42,380 bases of DNA, taken from an uncultured Collinsella sp. (lineage in GTDB: Bacteria > Actinomycetota > Coriobacteriia > Coriobacteriales > Coriobacteriaceae). The stretch spans positions 1 through 42,380 of the forward strand of contig CAUEQX010000002.1 of assembly GCA_959020035.1 (NCBI GenBank), in the 5' to 3' direction. The position numbers and the translations under genes were made by a program. The notes beneath the pieces were generated by a model. That model was not told the DNA's origin. It did not search any database and was given only the letters and a program-made list of their open reading frames with translations. Positions 22,980 through 32,474 of this stretch are shown here, piece by piece; position 1 is the first letter of the stretch, and each line of letters begins with the position of its first letter.

Positions 22980-23711
22980 ATGAGTTTGATAGAACAGTTG
23001 CGAGGCGCTATGGAAGAATCGATGCACGTCGGCGAGCAGGAAACGAGCCTACAGGACCAGTCCTACCACACCATTCGACGCAAAATCGTCTACCTGGACT
23101 ACAAGCCGGGCGAAAAGCTGGGCGTCAAGCAACTTTGCGACGACCTAGATATGGGGCGCACCCCTGTGCGCGAGGCTTTGGTTCGTTTGGCGCAGGAAGG
23201 CCTGGTGCGCACCGTGCCCCAGAGCGGTACCTACGTCTCGCCCATCAACCTCACCCTTGCCGAGAGTGCCTGTTACATCCGCGAGCATCTGGAAAAGCAG
23301 GTGATTGTGGAGTGCTGTGCGCGCGCCACGTCGGCCGGCATCGAGCAGCTCGACCGCGCCATCGTGCTGCAGGAAAAGGCCATGGCCGAAGAGGATCGCA
23401 TCGGCTTCTTTTTGAGCGACAACCTCATGCATCACATGATTTTTAGCATCGCATGTCGCAGCACCGTGTGGTCGTGGCTCGAAGAGACCAATGCCGACCT
23501 GGAGCGCTTCCGCTGGCTGCGCGCCGCCACGCAGGTTCTCGACAATCAGGACATCGTGAACGAGCACAAGCAGATTCGCCGCGCTATCGCCGGTCGCGAC
23601 CCCATCGAAGCGAGCTTTTTGGTCAGCAAGCACCTGCATATGATGTTCCGCAACCAGACCGAGGTTCTGGACCAGTTCCCCGAGTACTTCGAGACCAGCA
23701 AGCTCCGCTAA
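22980..23711 (+). CDS. GntR-family regulator (FadR/FCD subfamily)
   Basis: A 243-residue regulator. The winged helix (about 25-95) shows YHTIRRKIVYLDYKPGEKLG, LCDDLDMGRTPVREALVRLAQEGLV and PQSGTYVSPI; the C-terminal helical FCD domain (about 100-235) has the metal-binding His pattern (SDNLMHHMIF, NEHKQI, SKHLHMMF). FCD regulators bind small organic acids. The start is uncertain: the ATG at 22980 has no clear ribosome site, whereas the ATG at 23010 has GAGG five bases upstream. It is divergent from the YeiH transporter, a likely target. Confidence 0.9.
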   Translation: MSLIEQLRGAMEESMHVGEQETSLQDQSYHTIRRKIVYLDYKPGEKLGVKQLCDDLDMGRTPVREALVRLAQEGLVRTVPQSGTYVSPINLTLAESACYIREHLEKQVIVECCARATSAGIEQLDRAIVLQEKAMAEEDRIGFFLSDNLMHHMIFSIACRSTVWSWLEETNADLERFRWLRAATQVLDNQDIVNEHKQIRRAIAGRDPIEASFLVSKHLHMMFRNQTEVLDQFPEYFETSKLR

Positions 23712-23759
23712 CCTGCCAAATAGGGACAGGTTCATTTTGGCAGGTTTTATCTGGGCAAA
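23710..23759. repeat. CCTGCCAAA/TTTGGCAGG palindromic repeat, copy a
   Basis: About 50 bases: CCTGCCAAA and TTTGGCAGG close a loop containing GGGACAGG, then TTTTATCTGGGCAAA. The first bases overlap the GntR stop codon. Copies at 25884-25933 (reversed), 29084-29132 and 31158-31206. Confidence 0.85.
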
Positions 23760-23764
23760 TGAAA

Positions 23765-23800
23765 CAAGGCCCGGCTCCGCTGCAACGGAGCCGGGCCTTG
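23765..23800. terminator. Bidirectional terminator between gntR and glmS
   Basis: CAAGGCCCGGCTCCG and CGGAGCCGGGCCTTG form a perfect 15-base stem around CTGCAA between convergent genes. T runs are short. Confidence 0.75.
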
Positions 23801-23822
23801 GTCGCCAGAATGGCGGAACCAA

Positions 23823-25670
<1,848 letters not shown>

Positions 25671-25770
25671 AGGATAAATCCCTTCGTCCGCTTGACTGCA
25701 AAACGTCCACGCACAGGGGGCGCTGAGACGCATAACGTTCGAGTATTGTACTCACGCAAACGCAAGCTGA

Positions 25771-25804
25771 TATACCAGAGGTGGTATCTCAACTTAGATA
25801 CCAC
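25771..25804. promoter_or_regulatory. Dyad operator candidate upstream of glmS
   Basis: GTGGTATCT (25781-25789) and AGATACCAC (25796-25804) form a perfect 9-6-9 dyad; an extra ATACCA half-site lies at 25772-25777. TACAAT (25745-25750, minus strand) is a candidate glmS -10, which puts the sites around and above the -35. TGGTAT/ATACCA half-sites recall NagR/DasR-type GntR boxes; this is a resemblance only. Confidence 0.5.
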
Positions 25805-25883
25805 TCGATGCACACACGTCCAGCCGGTCCAAACCACCACAAAGGTACCTGCCCCCTTCGTGGTGATCGCGCTGGCAACGGCG

Positions 25884-25933
25884 TTTCCCCAGATAAACCT
25901 GCCAAAATAAACCTGTCCCTTTTTGGTAGGTTT
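25884..25933. repeat. CCTGCCAAA palindromic repeat, copy b (reversed)
   Basis: The same element as at 23710 in opposite orientation: TTTCCCCAGATAAACCTGCC, then AAACCTGTCCC, then TTTTTGGTAGGTTT. It lies about 50 bases upstream of the LacI gene and may overlap its promoter. Confidence 0.85.
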
Positions 25934-25981
25934 GGGATGCTACAATCTGGCTTGTACTTGAAACGCATCAAAGGGGCCGCT

Positions 25982-27091
25982 ATGGCAAAGGTAAAAATCA
26001 GCGACGTCGCGCGCGAGGCCGGGGTTTCGTTGGGCACGGTTTCCAACGCGCTCAACCACCCCGAAAAGCTGCGCCCCGAGACCCTCAAGCTCATCAACGA
26101 GACCATCAATCGCCTTGGCTACCTGCCCAACCAAAGCGCCCGTCAGCTCGCGGGCGGCGCCACCAAGTCCTTTGGCCTGGTGCTCCCCCGTCTCGATCAC
26201 GGCTTTTCGCTCCAAATCGCCAGCGGCGCCCACAACGAGGCCCGCAAGCACGGCTACGACTTGCTCATCGCCAACGCCGATAACGACGATATTCTCGAGG
26301 ATCATTACCTGCGCTACTTTATGGGCACCCAGATGTCCGGCGTCATGGTTCAGCCCATGGCATCCCCCGACTGGCACCCCGCCATGACCAAGATGCCCGT
26401 GCCGATCGTCCATCTGGACATCCATTGCTCCGAGCCCGGCTACTACGTAGCGGCCGACAATGAGGCCCAGGGTCGCATCATTGCCGAACTTGCCATCGCC
26501 CGCGGCGCGCACCATATTGTCGTCGTCGGCCGAGCAGCATTTATGCAACTCACCCTGCGCGTCCTTGGCATTCATAAGGCGCTCGCCCTGCACCCCGATA
26601 TCAAGATCGAAGTCATCGACGCCGGCGAATGGAATACCGCTGCCGACGGCTACGGCATCGGTGCCCAAATCGCCGAGCGCCCCGCGGACGAACGTCCCGA
26701 TTTTGTCGTCGGCCTGACCGATGTGTTGGCCTCGGGCGTCGTTTCGGCACTGGTCGACAAGGGCATCTCTGTCCCCGGGCAAGTACGCGTAGCAGGCTGC
26801 GATGGCAACCCGCTCGCTTGGAGCGGATCGGTCCCGCTCACTACGGTAGCGCCCCCGGGCTACGAGATTGGCCGCAAGGGTGTCCAACTGCTGATGGAGC
26901 AAATCGAGAACAAGGCCCCGGCAAAGATCAAGCATATCCGTGTCGGCTCCGCAGCGCGTACCGTCACCGCAGTCGCCGCCGAGGATATCAACCGCCAAGA
27001 ACTGGTACGTCCGTTCCTACTGGAACGCGCCAGCACCCAGGCAAGCAGCCAGACCGACGCCACGGCCATCAACCTCGGTGCGTATCTATAG
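25982..27091 (+). CDS. LacI-family transcriptional regulator
   Basis: A 369-residue regulator. Residues 1-55 hold the LacI helix-turn-helix and hinge: KISDVAREAGVSLGTVSNALNH, then GYLPNQSARQLAGG. Residues 60-335 are a periplasmic-binding-protein-like ligand domain (SFGLVLPRLDHGFS, GVMVQPM, LDIHCSEPGYYVAADN, GCDGNPLAWSG, LTTVAPPGYEIG). The effector is likely a sugar but cannot be named. AAGGGG lies five bases before the ATG. No sugar genes adjoin, so its targets are elsewhere or it is the HAD gene beyond the terminator. Confidence 0.92.
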   Translation: MAKVKISDVAREAGVSLGTVSNALNHPEKLRPETLKLINETINRLGYLPNQSARQLAGGATKSFGLVLPRLDHGFSLQIASGAHNEARKHGYDLLIANADNDDILEDHYLRYFMGTQMSGVMVQPMASPDWHPAMTKMPVPIVHLDIHCSEPGYYVAADNEAQGRIIAELAIARGAHHIVVVGRAAFMQLTLRVLGIHKALALHPDIKIEVIDAGEWNTAADGYGIGAQIAERPADERPDFVVGLTDVLASGVVSALVDKGISVPGQVRVAGCDGNPLAWSGSVPLTTVAPPGYEIGRKGVQLLMEQIENKAPAKIKHIRVGSAARTVTAVAAEDINRQELVRPFLLERASTQASSQTDATAINLGAYL

Positions 27092-27116
27092 CACGCCCGC
27101 GAGTATGCTAAGTCGC

Positions 27117-27166
27117 CGCTTAAGCAAAAGGGGCCCGACCATTGCCGGACCCCTTTTGCTTAAGCG
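27117..27166. terminator. Bidirectional terminator between lacI-type gene and HAD gene
   Basis: CGCTTAAGCAAAAGGGG (27117-27133) and CCCCTTTTGCTTAAGCG (27150-27166) are perfect 17-base arms, and both genes end into it. Confidence 0.88.
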
Positions 27167-27204
27167 CAAACGTGAGCAATCGCTCGTTTCAACGCCGCAA
27201 TTTT

Positions 27205-27855
27205 CTAGCGCACAGTCTTGATTGCCGCCGCCAGGTCGAACAACGTATCGAGCACGGCCTCGCAGCCATCCACCACGTCCTGCGGCAGCGGCACAATATC
27301 GGGGACGGCAAAGACGTGGCAGCCGGCCGTGATGCCCGAGACGCAACCATTGCGCGAATCCTCGACCACGGCGCACTCCTCGGGGGCAAAGCCCGCACGC
27401 TCGCAGGCGAGCAGATACATCTCGGGGTCGGGCTTGCCGTGCACGACGTCCTCGCCACACGTTACCGTTTCAAACTTGTCAAAAAGACCGACCATCTTAA
27501 GGTTGCGCTCGGCCGTAACGAGGCGCGACGACGTCGCTAGGCCCACGTGATAGCCCGCAGCTAGCAACTCGTCTAGGCACTCGGCGGCGCCGGCCTTAAG
27601 CTCCAGTTCGGTCTTGACCATCTCGTCGCGAATCTCCTTGTGGCGACGATAGATCGCCTCGGTGGTTTCGTGGCTGCCATAATGCTTATCGAGGATGTCC
27701 ATAACATCGGGCAGCGTGCGGCCGATAAACTGATGGATCAGCGCTTCATCAATCGCGAGCCCCAGCTCAGCGGCGCCTGCCTTCCAGGCCTTAATCCCCA
27801 AACGCTCGGTATCGACCAGCGTTCCATCCATGTCAAAAATAACAGCCTTGATCAT
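27205..27855 (-). CDS. HAD-superfamily phosphatase (beta-phosphoglucomutase/Gph-like)
   Basis: A 216-residue enzyme. The nucleophile motif FDMDGTLVDTE starts at residue 7; GLATSSRL is motif II; GKPDPEMYLLACE is motif III (Lys) and VVEDSRNG motif IV. The helical cap (about 20-85) places it with subfamily IA, which contains phosphoglycolate phosphatase, beta-phosphoglucomutase and many sugar-phosphate phosphatases; the substrate is not clear. The ATG at 27855 has GGGGG upstream. The gene is convergent with the LacI gene. Confidence 0.88.
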   Translation of the reverse strand: MIKAVIFDMDGTLVDTERLGIKAWKAGAAELGLAIDEALIHQFIGRTLPDVMDILDKHYGSHETTEAIYRRHKEIRDEMVKTELELKAGAAECLDELLAAGYHVGLATSSRLVTAERNLKMVGLFDKFETVTCGEDVVHGKPDPEMYLLACERAGFAPEECAVVEDSRNGCVSGITAGCHVFAVPDIVPLPQDVVDGCEAVLDTLFDLAAAIKTVR

Positions 27856-28010
27856 ATCGGTCCCCCATCGACTCTCGCTGTCGCGTTGCTGCAACTCTAC
27901 CGCATTTGGCAACTTGTATATAACGTATATGCCATATTGCACTTTCGTTACACAGATAGAAGTCTTATGGCAAGTAACGCATTAGGATTATAGTTTTCGA
28001 TCGAGTACTC

Positions 28011-28026
28011 AACGATAAGGATCGTT
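28011..28026 (+). promoter_or_regulatory. Small dyad holding the larE ribosome binding site
   Basis: AACGAT and ATCGTT pair around AAGG; AAGGA is the likely ribosome binding site, seven bases before the larE ATG. The hairpin would present the site in its loop. Confidence 0.4.
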
Positions 28027-28028
28027 TC

Positions 28029-28907
28029 ATGATTTTAGACACCACGGCACCCGCAGAGGAGCTTCAAGACAAGCTATCGGCGCTCGAACAGCTGCTTTTG
28101 GCATACGGGCGCGTGGCTATCGGGTTTTCCGGCGGCGTTGACAGCAGCTTTTTGGCCGCCGTATGCGCCCGCATCATGCCTACCAATACCCTCCTCGTCC
28201 ATCTCACCACGCCGCTCATCGGCACGCCCGAGCAGGCTTCGTTTGAGCGGTCCGTTGATGGACAAGCCAATGAAGGGGCACATTTTAAGCTCCCCGTGCT
28301 CAATCTTTCGGTGGATCAGCTGCAGCTCCCCCAAGTAGCCTGCAACGATGCTAATCGCTGCTACCACTGCAAGCACGCCGGCTTTACCGCCATCGTCAAC
28401 CACGCCAAGTCGCTCGGCTTTCCCACCGTCATCGATGGCAGCAATGCAAGCGATCGCGGTGACTACCGCCCCGGCATGCGCGCGGCAGAAGAGCTCGGCG
28501 TACGCTCACCCCTTATGGAGGTCGGCTTTACCAAGGACGAAGAGCGCGAGCTGCTGCGCGCATGGGGCTATCCCGTTTGGAACCTACCGGCGGGAGCATG
28601 TCTTGCCACCCGCGTCCCCACGGGCGAGGAGCTTACGCGCGAGAAAGTCGATTTAATCCGCGCCTGCGAGGATTACCTGCACGATCTTGATCTGGCACAG
28701 GTACGCGCGCGCTTGGTCGGCGGCTGCATGCATATCGAGGCCGCACCCGCAGATGTCGCCAAGATTGCCACCCTCGGCGGTGCCGCCGTCGACGACAAGG
28801 GCAAGACCCTGCTGCCCGCCGCCATCGAGTCCGCGCTGCGCGAGCTGGGCTGCGACCATATCTCCCCCGAGGTCACCCCCTACATTCACGGCAACATGAA
28901 CCTTTAG
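28029..28907 (+). CDS. larE: ATP-dependent sacrificial sulfur transferase LarE
   Basis: A 292-residue PP-loop ATPase that donates sulfur to the nickel-pincer nucleotide cofactor of lactate racemase (LarA) and related enzymes. The PP-loop is SGGVDSS (34-40); NRCYHCK and DGSNASDRGDYRPGMRAA are family hallmarks. C191 in NLPAGACLATRVPTG corresponds to the sacrificial Cys in the Lactiplantibacillus enzyme; other LarEs use a 4Fe-4S cluster instead. larA, larB and larC are not in the window, so the pathway must be completed elsewhere. Confidence 0.93.
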   Translation: MILDTTAPAEELQDKLSALEQLLLAYGRVAIGFSGGVDSSFLAAVCARIMPTNTLLVHLTTPLIGTPEQASFERSVDGQANEGAHFKLPVLNLSVDQLQLPQVACNDANRCYHCKHAGFTAIVNHAKSLGFPTVIDGSNASDRGDYRPGMRAAEELGVRSPLMEVGFTKDEERELLRAWGYPVWNLPAGACLATRVPTGEELTREKVDLIRACEDYLHDLDLAQVRARLVGGCMHIEAAPADVAKIATLGGAAVDDKGKTLLPAAIESALRELGCDHISPEVTPYIHGNMNL

Positions 28908-28934
28908 GTTACGCCGTTTTACAAACGGCGTAAC
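28908..28934. repeat. Post-stop hairpin, GTTnCGCCGTT family copy 2
   Basis: GTTACGCCGTTT pairs perfectly with AAACGGCGTAAC around TAC, starting at the base after the larE stop codon. It matches the hairpin at 19568-19595 with compensating changes. Confidence 0.75.
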
Positions 28935-28985
28935 TGCTCGGCGCTGCGCGGGCTCCGGACACGGCAATCTGACGTTCAACTTCAC

Positions 28986-29016
28986 GGGCGCGACCAAAAG
29001 GTCAGCGCCCGCTTGT
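28986..29016 (+). terminator. Terminator after larE
   Basis: GGGCGCGACC and GGTCAGCGCCC pair around AAAA with one bulged A, followed by GCTTGTTT. Confidence 0.7.
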
Positions 29017-29083
29017 TTCACGTCACCTTACCGCACCCGGAGACCGCTCGCTCGCATATGCTCAACCTGCACTGCGTTAACTG

Positions 29084-29132
29084 ACCCGCCAATAAGGGAC
29101 AGGTTTATTTTGGCGGGTTTTATCTGGGGAAA
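29084..29132. repeat. CCTGCCAAA-type palindromic repeat, copy c
   Basis: ACCCGCCAA and TTGGCGGGT enclose AAGGGACAGG, then TTTTATCTGGGGAAA. Relative to other copies both stem strands have changed (CCTGCC to CCCGCC, GGCAGG to GGCGGG), so pairing is kept. Confidence 0.85.
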
Positions 29133-29143
29133 TATCGCGAGGC

Positions 29144-29194
29144 AGTCGCCCCCCTAGCACCCATCTCACTTCGAGAGACACAAGAGGGGCGACT
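29144..29194 (-). terminator. Hairpin terminator after the AlbA_2-ATPase gene
   Basis: AGTCGCCCC (29144-29152) pairs with GGGGCGACT (29186-29194), with an inner TCTC/GAGA stem. It is ten bases past the stop at 29204. The T run is poor. Confidence 0.55.
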
Positions 29195-29203
29195 CGGCTG
29201 CAT

Positions 29204-30904
29204 CTACTTCTTCCGATAGCGGCGGTTGCGGCTCGTCGATGAACCCATTACTTCGATGAGTCCTTTATCCGCCATTTTTGGCAGATGGTAGCGGACGGAC
29301 GAAATTTTGACCCCCGATGCAACCGCTATTTCTCGCGCCGTCATATCCACTTCGGCTCTGAGAGCCTCCAGGATCCTATCCGCTGTCGAAGCTGACGATT
29401 CTCTGCTCATATCGATAATCTCAAACGTGTCTTTGCCACATTTTGACAGGACATGTTTATCGACAAGATTCCCGCAGATCAGGCGAATGTCATCCGAATC
29501 CCACTTCAGGGCCTCTCGTATTTTTTGAACATCGCATACGCACCCATGCTCCCGCATAAACATGAGCAATGTTTCCTCGCGATCCGTCAGCTCGGTGCCC
29601 ACCTGGCTCTGAATCCACGTGCGGTTTTCAGCAAGCTCCGCCCCGTGCCGGGAAAGCAGCACCGTAAACGAATCGGCCTTAACGATAAATTTCGGCCTTC
29701 CAAGCGAACGAGACTCCATCTCGCGAATCATAGCCGGGATACCAGATCCCTGGCTTTCTGCAACGGCCCCCTCGGCATGCTCTAACGGCGTCGCCCCCAT
29801 TAGGCTCATGAGCTTTGGGTTTCGGCAGCGCGATTCCCCGTCTGCAAGATTGTCCACCGTCTTTCCGCCCCAAAGCCCACCGGGGTTTTTGATCTCTATT
29901 CTGTCTGGATAGATATCGACACTCACGGCCTGCCCCACAAACATGGGCGAATATTCTCGATGGATGCAGGCATTTGCCAAGGCCTCGCGCAAAACCTCCT
30001 GGGGAACTTCCCAATCCTCCCTTCTGCCAGCGCCTTGCACTATCGTCGCTTTGCGCAAGTTTCGTCCAATCGCGGCAAGGGCATCTTCGATGCAAGCCGG
30101 AATCGGGCCATCGCACAACTGGCGGTCAATAAACCGGGGTTGCCCGGGTGCAGATTTTTCCACATCGGAATGAACGGCGACATCGATCATCAGTTTGGGA
30201 TAGAACTGCTGGGGGTAAATTCCCGCCGACAGAAGCCCCGCGAGCTTCACGGCACCATCCTTTGTAGTGATATTGAGTCTGACCAGCTGCTTTTCCAGCG
30301 TATCGGCCCCGCGCAAAACGCGCGGGGTCTGCAGCCGGCGATTTGCGATAATAGACCGCACGACATCTGGATCCAAATCCTCGACCGTTGCCTCCGAAAC
30401 CACCGTGCCGTCTGCATCGCTCGGAAGCAACGCACTCTGCAGCTCATATAGCTCAGCGGGTGACATCTTGATATCTTTATCATCCACGCGCTTGTAGCTA
30501 CCGTTCTGCACGCCGCGCGCGCCGATATAGCAAGGCTTCGCTTTAAGCTCAAGTTCAAAGATGCGCACTAGAAGCACCTGGAGCCCGTCGACCTCGCCTC
30601 GATCAAGCTCGTACCGCGGCGCATGGGTCACCACTGCCGCTGAGCCTCCGTCTCCGATACCCGAAACAAACTGATCGCGCACCCTATCGATAGCAAAGTT
30701 AGCCGAAGGAACAAATCCTTCGGCTTCATTCAGGCCCAAAATAATGAGCCCACCCGCAGTGTTCGCAAAAGCGCTCACTGTCTCCCATACGTCTGCGCTC
30801 AATTTATTCGTGCAGGCTTTAACTTCTACCGATGCGTCATCAGTCCCCCGCCTGCGAAGGCGCTCAACGATAAGGCCAAGAGGTTCATCCAGCAGCATTG
30901 GCAT
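29204..30904 (-). CDS. AlbA_2/Schlafen-domain, HATPase_c_4, winged-helix regulator
   Basis: A 566-residue protein in three parts. Residues 8-125 are an AlbA_2 (bacterial Schlafen) domain (ASVEVKACTNKLSADVWETV, SAFANTAGGLIILGLNE). Residues about 300-420 are a GHKL-type ATPase-like domain (LREALANACIHREYS, YPDRIEIKNPGGLWGG, ESQGSGIPAMIREME). The C-terminus has two winged helices (about 440-500 and 505-566; TAREIAVASGVKISSVRYHL). Such proteins are called ATP-binding or DNA-binding and are mostly uncharacterised; some sit in defence islands. The upstream TTTAGAGAG array argues for self-regulation. ATG at 30904 (GAGG four bases away) or at 30898 (ten bases). Codon use is less GC-biased than neighbours, hinting at transfer. 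Confidence 0.88.
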   Translation of the reverse strand: MPMLLDEPLGLIVERLRRRGTDDASVEVKACTNKLSADVWETVSAFANTAGGLIILGLNEAEGFVPSANFAIDRVRDQFVSGIGDGGSAAVVTHAPRYELDRGEVDGLQVLLVRIFELELKAKPCYIGARGVQNGSYKRVDDKDIKMSPAELYELQSALLPSDADGTVVSEATVEDLDPDVVRSIIANRRLQTPRVLRGADTLEKQLVRLNITTKDGAVKLAGLLSAGIYPQQFYPKLMIDVAVHSDVEKSAPGQPRFIDRQLCDGPIPACIEDALAAIGRNLRKATIVQGAGRREDWEVPQEVLREALANACIHREYSPMFVGQAVSVDIYPDRIEIKNPGGLWGGKTVDNLADGESRCRNPKLMSLMGATPLEHAEGAVAESQGSGIPAMIREMESRSLGRPKFIVKADSFTVLLSRHGAELAENRTWIQSQVGTELTDREETLLMFMREHGCVCDVQKIREALKWDSDDIRLICGNLVDKHVLSKCGKDTFEIIDMSRESSASTADRILEALRAEVDMTAREIAVASGVKISSVRYHLPKMADKGLIEVMGSSTSRNRRYRKK

Positions 30905-30909
30905 TCCGC

Positions 30910-31087
30910 CTCTCTAAAACAATAGAGTTATCTCTCTAAAGTGTAGTATATCTCTCTAACTTTAGAGAGATAAGCACCTTATTTTAGAGAGACATTTAGA
31001 GAGATGTATCGAATTCTCTGGTAGATTGCCCAATGTTATCTCTTTAACTGGCTTTCTCTTTAGAGAGACGAGCGCGACCTCTCTAAT
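30910..31087. promoter_or_regulatory. Operator array of CTCTCTAAA/TTTAGAGAG half-sites
   Basis: Half-sites CTCTCTAAA-like: 30910-30918, 30932-30940, 30952-30960, 31079-31087; TTTAGAGAG: 30961-30969, 30983-30991, 30995-31003, 31059-31067; a weaker CTCTTTAAC lies at 31039-31047. Sites at 30949-30972 form a perfect 11-2-11 dyad lying between a candidate TATACT -10 (30945-30950, minus strand) and its -35 region. The first half-site overlaps the ribosome binding site. Neighbouring same-direction sites are mostly 20-22 bases apart. Confidence 0.8.
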
Positions 31088-31157
31088 CATGGGCTCCACT
31101 CTTTAAGGTGCACACTTCCTAACCGTGCCCTAAGTTGCGGTGAAATAGTCCCCGATT

Positions 31158-31206
31158 AACCTGCCAAAAAGGAACAGGTTTTTTTGGTAGGTTTTATCTG
31201 GGGAAA
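31158..31206. repeat. CCTGCCAAA-type palindromic repeat, copy d
   Basis: AACCTGCCAAAAAGGAACAGG followed by a T run, TTTTTGGTAGG and TTTTATCTGGGGAAA: the same 49-base unit as at 23710 and 29084, with one weakened stem pair. It lies between the operator array and the nuclease gene. Confidence 0.85.
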
Positions 31207-31361
31207 CGCCGAATAGCCCCACATCAACAACTGCCGCAGCTCCATATGAGACAAATGAATCAGTAGCGTTTGTCTCAAATCTTAAGTATTTGTTCGACAG
31301 AACGGCCCTTGCCGGCTCCTGCTAGACTGGTAGATTCCCAACCGTCCATCCAGGAGCCTCA

Positions 31362-32345
31362 ATGTCGCGCAAGCCCGCCTACAAGCAAATACTTTCCATC
31401 GGCACCGCCGTGGTGCTAGGGTTTGCGCTGTTTACGGGATCGCTTGACGGGGCGCCCAAGCTGCTGTCGCCGCAAAGCGATGAGCAAGCGGCGGCTCTGG
31501 CCGAAAAACAAAACGAGAGCCCCAGCCGCACCGACGACGAGGCAGACCTGGTTGCCCGGCTCGAATCGGGAACGGCGAGCCCCCCGGACCCTCAAAACAG
31601 CCAGGACTCTGGCGATGGCTCCGATTCCGCCGCAACCGACACCGGCGATGGCGCTTCCGCGGACAGCGCCGCCACCCCCATCGACGAGGTCGAAAACCCC
31701 GACCTCAACCGCGCCCGCGGTGTTTATCTCAGCAGCATTCCCGACTACGCCGGCAACCCCTACGTTGCCCTGCGCGCCGACAGCACGCACCCGCTCGGCA
31801 CACCATCATTCACGCTCGATGAATACGAACGCGCTACAGAAGAGGGTTGCTTTAAGAAGTTCTCCAAGCTTGACAGCCTGGGCCGCACCCGCAAAGCGCT
31901 CGCCTGCGTGGGCCCCGAATCACTCGGTCAAGGCGAGCGCGGCGATATCTCGCGCATCCATCCCGCTGGATGGCGCCAGCAGCGCTACGACTTTATTCCG
32001 GGCCAGAGCCTCTACAACCGCTGCCATCTCATCGCCTGGTCGCTCTGCGGCGAAAACGCCAACCGCAAGAATCTCCTCACCGGCACGCGTTATCTCAACG
32101 AGACAGGCATGCTGCCGTTTGAGGAGCAGATTCTCGGCTACATCCGCGAGACGGGCAACCACGTGCTCTATCGCGTCACACCCATGTATAACGAAGAGGA
32201 ACTTGTCTGCCGCGGCGTGCGCCTTGAGGCGCAATCGGTCGAGGACCACGGCAAGACCCTCTGCTTCCACGTGTACTGCTACAACCTGCAGCCGCACGTG
32301 CAGATCGACTACGCCACCGGCCGCAACCAGGCATCCGGAGACTAG
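31362..32345 (+). CDS. Secreted or membrane-anchored DNA/RNA non-specific endonuclease
   Basis: A 327-residue protein. Residues 8-30 form a signal peptide or membrane anchor; about 35-110 is a disordered acidic Ser/Asp/Ala linker; 150-320 is a beta-beta-alpha-metal nuclease of the EndA/NUC1-like type. LYNRCHLIAWSLCGENANRKNLLTG contains the catalytic His (H222, in NRCH where DRGH is usual) and metal-binding Asn (about N237). HVLYRVTPMYN and the CFHVYCYN end are typical. It likely degrades external nucleic acid for nutrition, competence or biofilm. GGAG precedes the ATG; a bidirectional terminator follows. Confidence 0.88.
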   Translation: MSRKPAYKQILSIGTAVVLGFALFTGSLDGAPKLLSPQSDEQAAALAEKQNESPSRTDDEADLVARLESGTASPPDPQNSQDSGDGSDSAATDTGDGASADSAATPIDEVENPDLNRARGVYLSSIPDYAGNPYVALRADSTHPLGTPSFTLDEYERATEEGCFKKFSKLDSLGRTRKALACVGPESLGQGERGDISRIHPAGWRQQRYDFIPGQSLYNRCHLIAWSLCGENANRKNLLTGTRYLNETGMLPFEEQILGYIRETGNHVLYRVTPMYNEEELVCRGVRLEAQSVEDHGKTLCFHVYCYNLQPHVQIDYATGRNQASGD

Positions 32346-32404
32346 TGCCGACCGCACCGCCCGTAACCCAAAAATGATTCGTTTTCCTCCGTCCCCATAG
32401 GATC

Positions 32405-32442
32405 AAAAAAGGCCGCCCTGGATTACCCAGGGCGGCCTTTTC
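32405..32442. terminator. Bidirectional terminator between nuclease and EF-G-like genes
   Basis: AAAAAAGGCCGCCCTGG and CCCAGGGCGGCCTTTT form a perfect stem around ATTA with T runs on both strands. Confidence 0.93.
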
Positions 32443-32474
32443 GTCAGCGTCCACATTGCAGGCAACGCCACACG

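Noticed and set aside
25671..25780. glmS ribozyme upstream of glmS
   Set aside because: The gap to the start has no ribozyme-like core that I can see; a protein operator dyad is present instead.
29204..32345. Complete named defence system (AlbA_2 protein plus nuclease)
   Set aside because: The nuclease has a signal peptide and its own transcription unit on the other strand; no known system with these two parts can be claimed.
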